From: Meandrina meandrites
Taxonomy: Eukaryota; Cnidaria; Anthozoa; Scleractinia; Meandrinidae
DNA: 64,000 nt
Assembly (NCBI GenBank): GCA_963693305.1
Contig: OY855904.1
Location: 38,507,417-38,571,416 of the forward strand
Reading direction: 5' to 3'
Below are positions 13,441 to 26,600 of the stretch, piece by piece. The notes under the pieces were generated by a model. The model had not been told where the DNA came from and did not search any database. It worked only from the letters and a program-made list of their open reading frames with translations. Numbering within the stretch: the stretch's first letter is position 1; the number at the start of each line of letters is the position of its first letter. The translations under genes were made by a program, and so were the position numbers.

Positions 13441-16400
13441 ATGGAAAACAAGATCAGCGCAAGACATGAAAATGCACAAGAAACTGGCGGAGGAAATCGT
13501 TTCCATGTCTTCGACGAGAAAACACTAAATTTTTACTTGTATGGTACCCGTGATGTAAGAATTATTGACGTAAAGAAACTGAAAAGAAGAGCTGAAGAGG
13601 AACAAGGTATTAAATGTACATTTCAGCTTAATTAGCTAGCTCAGACAGTTACGAAAAAGCTCAGTACGACTTTAATGGCGGTGTTTTTGCGTAAGTGGGA
13701 ATATAGCTGATTTCGTAGCTGTCAACAAGCAATACAAGCCATTTTAGTTTCCAAATATATCAAGATAATTTTGCGTGATGTTTTAGAATTAAACCTTAGC
13801 AGTAATATATTGATAAATATGCGGTGTACGATTAATATCGCCGTTGTTCTTTGTTGACGTTGTTCTGACCCGATTGTTCTCAAAAGTTCCGCTTTCGCTG
13901 CAATGTTTACGAACTTTATGCTCCCGGCAAGACCAGTAACTACAATGAAAATTGGCCGATTTTGAACCGATACGCTTATTCTCCAGCTTGTAAGCTTGCA
14001 TTCATCTTTAACAGTAAAACCTAAGTAGGTAAACGGGACAAAATCTAGTTAATTCATAAGACATCAGCTAATAATGTGTTTCCATTATAACAGTTTTTAA
14101 AAGTGAAGTGAAGTGAAGCAAGAGGTTCTGTTATTGAAACGTTTTTGACTCTCAATCCAATGTATATGTCTTGGTACTGTGTTAATTAATTGTCTTGACG
14201 TAACCTGTCGAGTCGTGATAGAGTTTCAAAGTAATTTGTATCGGCAACACAAGAGCTCATTTAGCTTTTCTGTAAGTTTAATATGCACTTGAGAAATGAC
14301 ATCGTTGAATGCTTTGTCCTTAATTAAAACGTTAGTTCGGAGAGTCTGCTCGTTTATCTTGCGGATAAAACAAGAAAACCAAAAAGTGTTGTTACGGCTT
14401 TCGTATTATGACCGCCAACCAAGTTCAGCCAGACATAATTGCCCGGCAAAAATAGAACTTTAAACACCCTCTTCACTTTGCAGCTGCGGTTTACCTGAAA
14501 CCTGATATGCACGTGATTATGACGTCAACGAGTGTGTTGCACAAATGCTCTGTGTTGTGTAAAGCTGTACGTCTGACGTTTCAATCGCTCAATTTTCTGT
14601 AGCTCTGGCTGTTTTGAGTGTCGTGAATCGATGCATCTTTTACTTATTCAAAACTCTGCTTCCATTCACAGTCCTGTTAACACTTGCTGATTTTCTCAGC
14701 AGCTTCAAAGAAACAGAAGGTTGCCGCTGACCACGAGGAGCCTCGGCTCACAAACGCCATACGGTCATTCCCGGATGAGGTACAGCTCTGCGTCTCGAGT
14801 ATTCCTGGTGCGAGTTACGGTGTTTGTGCCAAAGAGCATATTCCACTGGGGACGTGGATTGGTCCGTATGAAGGCAGGCGTCTATCACCTCGTAATCTCT
14901 TGTCAGACAGTGATACAGCATACCTTTGGGAGGTAACATTCTAATAAAAAAATAAACTGCTCGTTAAAAATGCTTTTGATGATTGTGTAAATAAAAATAA
15001 AATAAAATCTAAGTACAAAAATAGAGCGACTTTCGATTGAGTGTCCGAGTTAAACCAAAACCAAAATAATCTCTCTGGCCAATCACAAAGGATACAGACA
15101 ATCCAGTGAACCAATCAAAACTCAAAGCAAATGAATATGTAGTGGGCACGAAGCGCGGGAAAACGTGCGCAAGCGAGTTACGATTGAGTTCGGTTTTACT
15201 TCTGATTGGTTGGGGAAAGTTGCGGGAGTTTTTTAAACCAATCACTTAGCGTCGTACATGTGCAAAACCAAAGCAAACGCGGACTACTTTGACACTTAAG
15301 TGAAAATTGCTCTATCCACCATGATTGAACGAATTCGACAGCCTTCAAAACGAAGCGAGTTCGGCCAGTTAAGCTTGCAATCGACTTCTCTGTTTTGGTC
15401 TTCTCAGCTTGTAATCTATTTTTTGGCGAAAAAAACTCATCAAAGAAATTATAATCTTCGCTTTAACAGATCAGCAGCTAATTCCAGACATGAAAATGAA
15501 CACGCAAATCTTTTCCGGAAAAAATACAACTGCATTGACCCGAAACGTAGATTCTCCCAAACAGTGTCATGTAATGTTTGCGAAACAGTAGGGAGAATTT
15601 AAATGTTGATATTTCTTGCATTGTAGATCTACAAAGACGGTAGACTGAGCCATTATATTGATGGAAGCGATGAAGACAATTCCAGTTGGATGCGATTTAT
15701 CCGCTGCGCGCGTCACATTAAGGAACAGAATTTGTACGCTTTTCAATATTGTGGGAATATTTTTTATCGCGCGTTCAAAGAAATTCCTCCTGGAAGAGAG
15801 TTACTGGTTTGGTACGACGACAAATACCCACAATTCTTAGGGATTCCTCTCGGCATGCAGGATTATGACTCTGGTAAGATTGAAAATCAAAACTTGGAAT
15901 AAAAGGAAATTGTTTTCCAAATGAAAGCAATAATTGAAGAGTAACTTTTATATAAACTTTTAAGTCTGTAAATGAAACCCTAGCGTTTGACCAATCAAAT
16001 GAAAGCTGTTGAGAAGTACTTTCATGAGGTACTATTTACTATGCTGTATAAGTTTGTGGACAAAACCCTAGTCTGACCATTCAAACGAAAGCTATTGAGC
16101 AGTACTTTCATCTGGTTTTGTTTATTATGTCGTAAATGGTGGTTCTAAAGTACGTCTGTGGATAAAACCGTAGTGTATGACCATTCAAATGAAAGTTATT
16201 GATTGAGCAATTCTTTCATGTGGTACTGTTTATTTTGCTTTATACCATGTCTTAGAAAATACAGCCAATCAGAATACAGGAGAGCCGTTGTATGTTCCAC
16301 GGTATTAAACTCAATCTTTCCATCATGCGCTGCGATCAAATTCCCGACGAAATTTAGTAAGCGTATTTTCTATGTCATGGTATAAAATAGTTATGCAACA

Positions 16401-18332
16401 CTCTCTCGTGGTAACTTTTACTTCTGTGTAGATGAAACTCTAATACGTTGAGAAAAAAAAAGGATTTCATGCCACTTTTTGAGTCGTTTGAAGTTTTGTT
16501 TCTTCAAGAAGTTCACAAAGCCTTCAAAGTAATCATGTAGCTATATTTTTGTGATTAAAACTCTTCCCTTAATTTCAGTAACATCTTCAAGTGCCCGAGG
16601 CTCTCCAATACCAAGTTCAACCAGTACTCTCCTCCACTCGGATGCTAAAAAGGATGGCTTTCAAGAGTCACGTGATAATCACCTGGGAAACTTCAGAGTC
16701 CCTCCTACACGTGCTGTGCAGCCGCGCTTTGTACCCGCGACACGCAGTGTAGGTGACACGCTTCAGCGAGACCAGCTTGGTGCCCCTGGTATTAGGGGTG
16801 GTCCCAGACTTGCAGCAGGCTCGGGTGACGGTAAAAGAAATGAGACAGGTTTGCCTCCAACATCAAATGAAAGACAATTTGTCAGAGACTTCCCTCGTGG
16901 ACCTGTGTCTAATGGGCATGACCTTTACTCGCTGCAACAAAAGAAAAAGGACTTGCAAAGAATTGCCGAGCAAAAACAATTAAAAACGGAAAATTTCAGG
17001 GACAAATCAACACGTGTGCAAGCGTCAGAAAAACAGTTGAAACAACAGCGAGAAAAGGATTTTGTGTCTACAAGCAACAGAAGTCTTCCGCAGCAAATAT
17101 TCGTTCCACATGAATTGCAGCGATCGCAGCTGGTTGATAGTGAGTACTCGATTTATTCACTTAAAAGGAAAAACTTTCATATTGAGTTATTTTAGATGGC
17201 TTCTCATCGGCCAGGCAGAAGCTTGTAAGCGCATTGGTCAGAATCCGCGCAATATATAAGAGCCATTTTATGGATCAGCCGTCATAACAGAGGCCATTGC
17301 ACACATCATATAAGAACTACGTTTTATCCAATAAGTTTAAGAAATAAGAGCTCGCTAAGTTAGGTTTAAGAAATTATTTAAAGCTAGATCTCGATGTAAA
17401 ATGGATGTTATGTAAATGCATGTTTATAGTGGTCGTGCACTTAACTTCGAGATAGCTCGGTTAATTTCCAGTCAGGCCACTCAAATAGAGGAAACAAATA
17501 TTTCACTGTAATAAACATAGTATGGTCAAAGATCCCAACTGGCAAGAGGCAGACCAGTTGGCTGTTTACAGAGCGATCGAGAACTAAGAGTTGAAGCCGT
17601 GATGGCGAAAAACAAATCCAGGTAGTGGCAGGGTAGAGGGCTTAAACCCGGAAGGTCCGAATTACAAGACCAGCGCCCTAAACCACTCGGCCACGCTGCC
17701 TCGCTTTTAAAGCATATGTTCTAGATAGTTCACGTTAGATTCGACTCCATTTTAATACTGAATACTTAAAACAGAAACACCCCATGACTTTTCCAGATGC
17801 CCAGCAAATTTCTCCCCGTACAAGTGAAGGACAAGCACTGAAGCAAGGTCAGACTGGAAACACTGTGAAAAGTGTAATGCCCGCGCTTCGTCCATACATG
17901 CCTCCACTACTTCATAAACAGTTCTACTACGAACCAACGGAAACTCGAACATTAGCGACTTCTCCAGATGAATTCGGTATGTGGAGGTGCCGGCAGTGCT
18001 TAAAGACATTTACTCAGCGGGTGTTGCTTCAAATGCATGAGTGCTCACAGACGCCTGAGAAGCCATATCAGTGCGGTCAGTGCACGCTTTCATTCGCCAC
18101 GCCATCGGACTTGAGAAGTCACGTGGAGACGCACACCAGTGAAAAACTGTTTAAGTGCGGGTTCTGTTCGCGCGCGTTTTCAGGAGCGACAACTTTAAAT
18201 AACCATATACGTACTCACACGGGTGAAAGACCTTTCAACTGCGAGCAATGCCACAAGACATTTTCACAAGCCAGTCATTTAGCGAGACATCAGCGAATTC
18301 CTGGTGACTGTGTCCCAGTGGAAGATATATAG
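13441..18332 (+). CDS. PRDM paralog B: PR/SET-domain protein with four C2H2-type zinc fingers
   Basis: Exons are 13441-13606, 14700-14932, 15627-15873, 16579-17139 and 17797-18332. Phases run 1, 0, 1, 1 and all junctions are canonical, giving about 580 residues. Exon 1 has the shared N-terminal motif ([14 protein letters not shown]). Exons 2 and 3 encode the PR domain: [35 protein letters not shown] and [10 protein letters not shown]. Exon 4 is a 187-residue low-complexity, Ser/Pro/Gln/Lys-rich linker unlike its paralogs in length. Exon 5 carries four fingers joined by TSEKLF and TGERPF linkers. Finger 1 ends His-x-Cys, and finger 4 lacks a normally spaced second His. The exon 2 acceptor is a tandem CAGCAG, so one residue may be optional. 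A SINE sits in intron 4. AATAAA at 18,728 may be the poly(A) signal. The likely role is as a nuclear DNA-binding regulator. Confidence 0.85.
15023..15313 (-). mobile_element. MITE with TA target site, in intron 2 of PRDM B
   Basis: Terminal inverted repeats GAGCGACTTTC and GAAAATTGCTC are flanked by TA on both sides, as expected of Tc1/mariner-type elements. Its 291 bases have no transposase frame. A second copy in the opposite orientation is at 47,089-47,299, and a third, split copy begins at 2142. Confidence 0.65.
17532..17704 (-). mobile_element. tRNA-derived SINE, family 2, intron 4 of PRDM B
   Basis: Read on the minus strand it starts with a tRNA-like head: an A-box-like GTGGCCGAGTGG region, then a B-box-like stretch around GGTTTAAGCC. 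The tail ends in the CCAGTTGGGAT motif. The copy at 49,448-49,612 matches over its whole length. The RNA is not expected to be a functional tRNA. Confidence 0.7.
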
Positions 18333-18955
18333 GCCTATCAAAACAGAGTCACTGTTGCTAGTAAACCAGAATAGCAGTCAAGAAATGATCCCTTTAGATA
18401 ACAGAAATACGCATGCGCACCACAGAAAACTGTGCCCTCCAGTCCGCTTTTTGTAATCAAAATATTCTGTTAAGAATCAACTGCTAAAAAATTATTTGTT
18501 GATTCTAACATCAATGGAATACTACTGGATCTTCTCTCTGTTCTACTGAAAAACTACTCTTCAGCTTCAAAATTCTCCTCAAAATTTCACAGTTTCCCAG
18601 CACATCACCGACTTGGTTTCTTAGACAAAAATGTAGTTTTTAGCTTACATCGGTCAAACGAACACCCTCTAGTAGACGAACGTTATTGTGAACTCAGTGT
18701 AAAGGATTTTATAATTAATGTAAAAAAAATAAAACAAATAATAATCTAAAAATCGCGAACTTCAGTCTATGTTATCTTTGTTCTGGGAGGGTAGACTGCT
18801 AGATGTTCACAGGTGGTTAGCTTATATTAATTAACAGAGGTAATCGTCGCGCTCAAATTTCCCCCCGTTTGCGTCTTAAGACCAGGTCACACGGTTAAAC
18901 ACTGTGCTCAGGAAAATTGCAGCGTGCGTCCACCGCTCAGAGCTCCAGGGGAGAA

Positions 18956-18974
18956 GGGGGGGGGGGGGGGGGGG
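18956..18974. repeat. Poly-G run (19 G) followed by GGT repeats
   Basis: An uninterrupted run of 19 guanines is followed by TGGTGGTGGT. It is potentially G-quadruplex forming and prone to length error in assembly. Confidence 0.9.
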
Positions 18975-19479
18975 TGGTGGTGGTAAAGGTAGTGGATGGT
19001 AGCCCGGGAGTCCTAAAATGTTCGTCATAGCTCCCCATGGAGTATGGAGTTCCAATCTTTTGTTCCTTTGAGCCCTAATAATATCTTGCAGCAGAGCGTG
19101 GAACCCTGAAAACGTTTGCCGTAGAGCCCAGAGCCGTGTCATTTTGGAGATCCGGAGCTCTGGACCTTTAAACTCTTTTGAAACCCTGACCGCTGATTCA
19201 ATTTATCATTCTACTACAGAATTTTGGGTGCGATGCTGCGCGAAACAATTTTAGGTATCAGTGATGATGCATGGACGTCAAAATTAAGCGCAAAGTTGAA
19301 CCTAATGTCTAGACAATGAGATTCGACCCGAAAACTTTCATTATTGTAAGGTAGCTCTGAAGTAATCTACCATGCAAGTATCTCTTGTCCGGTTTTGAAT
19401 TTTCACGCGCAAATGACAGCTAAACCGAGACAGTGCGCGGAACACTGTAGAGTTAGCTATACTATCAGCATAGATTTTT

Positions 19480-19625
19480 TTCAGACGCCGAGCAGTCTTT
19501 CTTTTGCTTTAGAATCCGTGTACGAACGCGCAAGCGCGATGTAGAAGCGCCAAAGCCGCAAGCATTCAGTAGCGCGGGCGCCCACTGATTTTTAAAGCAA
19601 AAGAGAGACTGCCCGCAGTCTAGGA
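19480..19625. repeat. Foldback repeat
   Basis: The arms GAGCAGTCTTTCTTTTGCTTT (trimmed from the first base) near 19,488 and AAAGCAAAAGAGAGACTG near 19,594 are reverse complements with few mismatches. The interior has no coding signal. Confidence 0.5.
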
Positions 19626-20002
19626 TAATCTTTTGGATGCAATTTCAGATATCTCTCAAGCGAAGCGTGCGAACATATACCACCAATTTGATCAGGCTGC
19701 CAGAACGTGATAAAAATGGAATGCTTTTTTTAGCTTTACAAATCTGGGAAAATGATAGAAAACTAATGACCACACAGTCGCATTTGGATGAAGCTCGTCC
19801 CAACTTTAGTGCATGGTGCGAACACTCGGCAAAAACTGAATTTGAAGCTGGCTTGCAAGACATATAAGTGAATTATTGTTGCAAGTTTTTCACACTGCAA
19901 GGCAAAGCTCACGACAGTCAAAGCAGGAGAAGTGCGTAAAACAATAGTTATCGAAAGTGTTTTTTGTGATATCTAGAAAAATCATGGGAGAAATTAGTTA
20001 AA

Positions 20003-20105
20003 TCAGCAGTGACGTAGCGACCATATACGCACGTACGCACGTGCGCATACCTAAGGAAATCTAGAAAGAAAGAAATTTATACATTTATTGGCGAAAAGCA
20101 TCTTT
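20003..20105 (-). mobile_element. Short dispersed element (copy 1 of 2)
   Basis: On the minus strand this matches 34,297-34,400 on the plus strand. Both contain TTTTCGCCAATAAATGTAT, then a GTACGCACGTGCG-like block, then ATATGGTCGCT. The family is unknown. Confidence 0.55.
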
Positions 20106-20139
20106 TCTAATTGAATCGGCTGGTTTGACAGAGTTTTTG

Positions 20140-20513
20140 TCATTGAATTGGTGAGAAGTGACACGAAGATCACAAACCGGACCAGTTCAATGCCGAGGTC
20201 AAAAGATTGAAGCACAAATGAAACGGCAACTGTGAGAATGAAAAGCCTCATGACTTTGGTCAAGACTCTCGATCGGCACAAGCTTTCAGTCCTATCCAGG
20301 CGTATATTTTGCCCTGATCACTCTGCTCACGTATCCTGTGTCAACCTGCGCTACTGAACGCAGTTTTTTAGCGGCGTGAAGAGATTAAAACCCGCTCTAC
20401 ACAGCACCATGAGTACGGAGAGGTGTCCTCCCTGACAATTCTCAGCATTCAAAAGTACAGTGGATAGTGATGCCGACATTGATAATGTGGTTTTCGAATT
20501 TGAATTGGCCTTT
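20140..20513 (+). pseudogene. hAT-superfamily transposase relic (C-terminal dimerisation region)
   Basis: Conceptual translation across at least two frame shifts gives FNAEVKRLKHKW, then YPGVYFALITLLTYPV, then TCATERSF, VKRLKPALHSTMSTER and SSLTILSIQKYSG. The YP...L...PV....ERSFS..KR.K..LRSTM..ERL..L..L.I pattern is the hallmark of the hAT dimerisation domain. The frame is broken near 20,370 and again near 20,430, so this is an inactive fragment. The catalytic upstream part was not recognised. Confidence 0.75.
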
Positions 20514-20859
20514 TGATGGGGAAATGTCTTGCCCCTTGCTTGTAAACATCGGAAAACACTGTTAATTAGTCTGTCCTATTAATAATTAGTTATTGTCCCA
20601 AAGATTGACATTTAAACAACATAAGTTACTAAATACTTAACATTTTTTTCTCGTTTTGATTTATTAAAGTGTCCCAGGAAATCGTGGGAAATCATGGGTT
20701 CTGGGGAATAAACCCCACAAACTGTATAGTTTATTTCCCGGAGCCTCGTACTGAGGTCTACTGCTTTACATCGAAATTGGGCTATTGCTCTTTCTTGCGT
20801 AAGGTTAAGTCTGCATACGAGCCTAGTTGTCTATCAGGCCGGAGCTTATCCCGGTTTCT

Positions 20860-21096
20860 GTAGCATGAAGCGACTAGGAGTATTTCTTCTCCCCCCTGGA
20901 TGGGATGCTAGTCCATCGCAGGGTTACCCCCAGCAGTAAATTCGCCGGTACCCATTTATACACCTGTGTGGAGAGAGGCACTATGAGAGTAAAGTATCTT
21001 GCCCAAGAACACAACGCAGTGCCCCGGCCAGGGACTCGAACCCGGACCGCCCGATCCGGAGTCCAGCGCACTAACCATTAGGCCACCGCGCCTCTC
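20860..21096 (-). mobile_element. tRNA-derived SINE, family 1 (most complete copy)
   Basis: On the minus strand it begins GAGGCGCGGTGGCCTAATGG (A box) and contains GGGTTCGAGTCC (B box). A conserved body follows, with TTCTTGGGCAAGATACTTTA and AAATGGGTACCGGCG, and then a tail with CATCCCATCC. Other copies are at 49,949, 57,673 and 63,961. Confidence 0.8.
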
Positions 21097-23154
21097 AATT
21101 TCTTGCGCACTCCACGAAAAATTCCCTGTGAATCAGTCGAACCTAAGGGCATGAAAACACACTTTATAAGGCAAGGTAAATAAGATAAACAAACAAAATA
21201 CATAAAACGCCATATAATACTTTTAACTAATCAGCCGCTTCGCATTCTGCACTGTCCTTTGTAGGTTATTCTGTTGGCAGGCTATTCCCCCCGTGGGCCA
21301 TTCTGCGGACGATTTAACAAATCCTCAAAAATTTGGTTCCAATTTTATGGCATGTTTAATAAACAACCACTTCGTTGATGACTGACAAACTCCTTTACAA
21401 AGCAAATATGTAACTTTTCGTAAGTTAATAACTTTCTTTATGAGTAAAAAATGACTTACTTTGTTGCTGTGTTGTGCCCTTTTTTGCGGAGATTCCCGGG
21501 TTCAGTAATCAAGTGGGACCCTCATTTACGACAATATCGCCATGCTCCTCCCCGCCTGGGGGTGATTTTGTCAACATGACGACGCCATTTTGTGTGGTTC
21601 CACCAGCCAAGAAAAGCAATGGTCGCACTTTGAAGGTTTTTTCTACACTTCAGTACAGCAATCGGACTATTTTTATGGAATATATGGAGCTTTCCAGCCG
21701 ACCAGCCCTATGAAGCCCCAGGAATGAATATTTCAGACTTCAGCATATTTAACTCACCAAAATTGCTTCAAATCGACTCGAGAAGCTGGCAAACAACAAG
21801 GAACACAACACAGCAACATTGTAAGTCACTTTTAATCATAAAACAATGGACTTTATGTGTCCTTTATGCCTCGCTCCTATACAAACCCTTACAAATATTT
21901 GAGTCTTCTCAGTGTTTTGTGGCTCTTATCATTAGCTTGGGCGGCCTGTGCTAATGCTCTTAAGATAAAAAGCATACTTTCCCAACAAAATGTAATATTA
22001 TCTATGTACAGTGTATTGCAATATATTTTTTTTACTGGAATGGTCATTTTTAGCTGCATATCAAATTATTTTTGTGATAAACAAGTGTACATGCTTGAGA
22101 TAAAAAGCCCCACCCACAGTCCAAAACCAGAGGAGGCAAAATAAAGTCCTGCATATAGTATAACGCTTAGAGCACATATAAAGATATGTTGCGTCTGTAA
22201 CTTTTGAAATTGTATAGTACAAAGCCTGGTTTTGTCGAAGTGATGTATTCAAAGGGGCGCAGGCATAGGCGCATCCAGGGGAGGGGTATATTGTGGTTGA
22301 AACTTGTCTCCACCAAATGGAGAGGAGGATTGATGCTGTCAGGCTGCCCATGTGACTTGTGCCTTGGTATAATGTAAGGATTTCGAACGAAAATTGCCAT
22401 TAAATATGAAACGGAAAGCAAGATAAAAAAGAAAGACTATTTTAAGGAAAAGTGGGTGCTAATCCCAATTTAATTTATGTTGTCTTTCCATTTTTCTGTT
22501 AATAACGTAAGTATGGTATTATTATTTGAAATATTTGAATAGTATGACATCTGTAATTGCTTTTTTTATATCTCGTATTCTACTTTTGTTACTATTGTTA
22601 GTACGGTTAAAATTGTTGTCGCGTTTGTAACTTTCAAATGAATTGTCAATAAGTATAAGTAATCTCAGTACTGTCAGCTATTTAGTCTGTTTCGTTATCA
22701 TTGTATACTGTAGAGTGATTATCGTAAGCTAGTCATGTTTAATTGTAATTTAATTGTAACATATTATTTGTAAGTAACTTTAATTGTAAGTTGCATATGT
22801 CACTTGTAGAGTAATATTTTGTAAGTAATCTTTTTTGTGTGAAATGCTAATAAAAATTAAAAGTGTTGACAAAAAAAATAATAATAATGTATAATTACAT
22901 CCCTCAGTCCCCCTCCTGATATAAAACCCAGGACCCACCCATGTGCATAAATAATATAGTAAGCAAAAGATATGGTCCTGCATATTAACTTATTATTTTA
23001 GCAAGAAGTATGATATTCAATTCCTGTGGTTCCTGTAATGTGTTGCCGGGCGAGGCTTGCATTTGGTATAATTGATCGTAAGTAGGTAGTGCATTTGGTA
23101 CTTATTGAACTAACCCTTGTTTAAATTGATAAAAATGTATTAACTATTGAAAAC

Positions 23155-23288
23155 ATGAAAGTGATAGATGATCATCGCAGTGAATTTCCAATTAAAGCAA
23201 TTGGAACAAAGAAGCCTGAAAAAAATCAGGGCTTCAAAGGGATTTGAATAATTGGAAATTCACTGCGATGATCATCTATCACTTTCAT
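23155..23288. repeat. Long hairpin element in the B-C intergenic region
   Basis: A left arm beginning ATGAAAGTGATAGATGATC and its reverse complement ending at 23,288 pair over about 40 bases. The loop contains a small second hairpin (GCCTGAAAAAAATCAGGGC). It belongs to the same family as 58,945-59,047. Confidence 0.75.
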
Positions 23289-23685
23289 ATACATCCGCAG
23301 TTCATATATGAATCAAATATACAAATTTCTAGGAGAGATTTCATAGATGGCACATTTTGACAAAATGTGGCTTAGGTAAATGTTTCAAGTTTGTCAATTA
23401 AAATCCATCCGAATTTTCCCTATGCGAGCCATGCTTGTTCCTTATGTCTTCATTGATAGCTCTTTGGTGTTTCTCTACCTTAGCAAAGCATTATTTCAAG
23501 GTTGCCTTCGATTTGAGGTAATTTTACAAAAATGGCTCAATAATTTGAAGGTGGTCGCGGCTTTACTGAAAATTTTTTCTTATGTCCATTTTCCAAACTA
23601 CTACTTGTTAAAGGCCCAGTTCTCCACCTTAAGATGAAGTACTCCTGCGCATGTGTCATGTAATGTAACATAGATCAAACTATGT

Positions 23686-26600
23686 TTACTTTGCCCTTGT
23701 TAAAATGCAAAATGGATCTGGTGCATCAAGAGCTCTGTTAATGAGAATGGTTCTTCGCTGAGGAACTGGGCCAAATTGTTCACAGTGATCTGTTGGACAC
23801 ATTCCTCGTTTCCTTCGTATGCGCACAGTCTGAGAACTGCAAAAAGAAGTGTGGCAATATCCTTGAGGCACTGAAACAAATGCTGAGTTAGAACTTCTTG
23901 CAGCTTTTGGGTTATGAGGTGGTGCTTCCGTTATTTTCCATACAGCATCTTGCCTGGTTTGTTGAAGCTCAGTCGGTGCTTGTGAATGTATTGCACAATC
24001 TGTGGAAAATGTGAGAAAGCACTGATATTAAGAAATATTAATTTAAAAGAGCTTTATACCACAATCTACAAAACCCAGTCATATTGCCCATCCTTATACC
24101 CAGAGCAACATGTCAATGGATCAGTTAATTGATTAATTAATTAATTAATGATGGGCCATTACACAGTCTGCCTTGACAGAGGCAAAATGCCCTAGAATTA
24201 ATCACTAATTGCATTAATTAGACTATTCAATTATTAAAGAGAGAAGCGGAATTCTCTTTGCCAATCTCTGGCTTGCTCTTAAAGATAACTGACAATAGAT
24301 GCATGCACCATACAATCATTCTTTTATAGACAAGTGTATTTTCATCCCAGGAGTATTGGTATTCGTTGCTTTCAGTTGAGTGTTGAGGGTTATCTTTGTT
24401 TGGGTTTTATGTAGTTCTCAACATTTTTCTCGAAAAAAATTTCCTGACTTAGTGTGATAGATCAGGTGCCTAGAATAGTGTGACTTAGCGTGACAGTCAC
24501 ACATAATCACATATGATCCAACAGCACAGAATCACGTTCCTTATTCGATGTGACCAAACGTGACAGAATCAATCGCCTAAACTTTACTTACGTCACCCAT
24601 TGCTCTTTTAGCTTCTAGTTCTCTATTTCTTTTATCCGAGAAAAGTATTCAGGGATGTAACAGTTCGTTCAGCCCCGCTAAAGGGCGCTGCCCACCTCTT
24701 CTTCAAGAATCAAATACATACCTTTATTTTGAGCCTGCAAGCCGATGTCGGTGATCTTCAGCGGTATTCCCATGTACTGTGGGTATGTGTCTTCGTACCA
24801 TACGAGTAGCTCTGCTCCAACAGGAATATCACTGAACGCTCTGTAGTAAATTTCCTTGTTGTACTGAAAAGCGAAAAGATTCTGTTCTCCTTTGTACCGA
24901 GCGCAACGAATAAAACGCATCCAGCTTGAGGTGTTCTCATCTTTACCATCGATGAAATGAAGTAATTTCCCGTTTTCATAAATCTGAGGAGATAAAACGC
25001 GGCAGTAATGATACTACAAGTATAAGCAGGTTGAGAGTCAGTTGAGAGAGACAACAAGAGAGCCAACTCTGACAGCGTCCATTGTGTGAACTTAGGAAAT
25101 TAACCTTACAGATTTCATTGATTAATTCTTCCACAATTGCACAGTGTTCTTAATGTACAATATCGACAGAATGTTCGCTTTCGGTGCACAAACAAGTCTA
25201 GTCTATGTTTGTAGTGCAGAAGAAAATCGTTACAGCTTAGCGTTACTTGTATACATGTATCTACGCTTTCGACTGTCGGATAGCATTCTAACCAAAGCTT
25301 CAAGTGTGTATGCCCGTAGATTTTTTCTGCTTTATCTAATCTGCACAAGATCCTGAAATGAGCATTAAAAATATGATACAATTTTTGTCACCGCATTTCC
25401 TTCCAAAAACGTTAATTTTCACTTCCGGTTAAGTCAAGTATCGCGCAAGAGAGAGGCCTGGGCATAGTTAGGCAATGACGTGAAAACATCGATGTAAAAC
25501 AAAAAGGGATAGAATTTCAATGCCAATATTTTGAAGGCAAATAATTACTCTGGGAAAGAAAGTATAGCGTGCAATATGATGCCATGAAAACATTATGCAA
25601 TGGAAGCGAAAAGTAAACGCTGAAATAACACATGTATAAGAAAGCAAAAAAAAAAAGAAGAACAAGAACAATATGTAACACGATAATAACAACAGATATA
25701 AACGGAAAGAATAGCATAACATTTCAACTTTCTTATTCATCCCCAGAGGTTCAAGAGTGTGACCTCTAACAATGAGATATGCTGAGAGATAAAATACAAA
25801 CAACGACAACCGTGACAAACATAACACATGGACTACGCATGGTTTGAACAAAAGAGTCTAAAATTAACTTGACGTTTCGCATGCTACAGCACGCATCTTC
25901 AGAAGTGACGATTAACTAGAACATACAAAACGAGGTACTGGTAACTAACTCAACAATAATGATAACAATAGGTGAGGGCTAATAAAGCCACAGCTTTTCA
26001 CGAGTCTTTCACTACCAACGGTATTATTAAGGGTGGGTTTTAAGTCCCGTTTTAACAGCGTTTCCCTTATTTTACAATGTAAGTCACATCGTCCACTAGC
26101 TAAGACCTGTAAATGGTGTATTTGATGTTGTGGAAAGTGGAGATTGCGTGATTAACAACGGCCTGAAATGTGTGACCCACTTGCGTAAGGGCTTTAAAAT
26201 GCTCGACTTTTCTGTCATGCAGTCGTCCCTTTGTTTTGCCGATATAGAAGGCGTCACAGTCCCAGCAACTGGCTTTCTAGACAGCCTTAGATTTTTGCAA
26301 GCGATTCAAACGATCTTTGCAAGGAAAAATGAACTTAATCCGGCAAGTGTTCTAAAAAAATCAAGCTAAGATTAACGAAACCATAAAATTTACTTACACA
26401 AGACTTTTTTTAAACCATGTGTAGTCCATGTGTTATGTTTGTGGCCGCTATTTTGTATTTTATTTCTTGTCAAATTGAAAAGGTCAAGTGTTTCTGAGAT
26501 ATGCTTCTCTTGCTTTTCGTACACTGTCACGATTAGAGTCAATGCGTTTGAGAGGAATGGGTGTAATGTCGTTAGCGGGATGGTCGTTAGCAAGGAAATG

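Larger units (their letters stand above)
18333..23685. other. Convergent intergenic region between PRDM B and C
   Basis: The 3' ends of B and C face each other here. The stretch contains a G19 run, a foldback repeat, a MITE, a hAT relic, a SINE and a long hairpin, each listed separately. I searched the minus strand for a zinc-finger exon belonging to gene C and found no C-x2-C-x12-H pattern. Confidence 0.6.

Noticed and set aside
20860..21096. Possible functional tRNA gene (A and B boxes present)
   Set aside because: Continues into a SINE body shared by four copies and does not fold as a full tRNA.
25468..25851. 127-codon hydrophobic minus-strand frame resembling a membrane protein
   Set aside because: It overlaps the 3' tail of a Penelope-like relic and its hydrophobicity comes from T-rich sequence.
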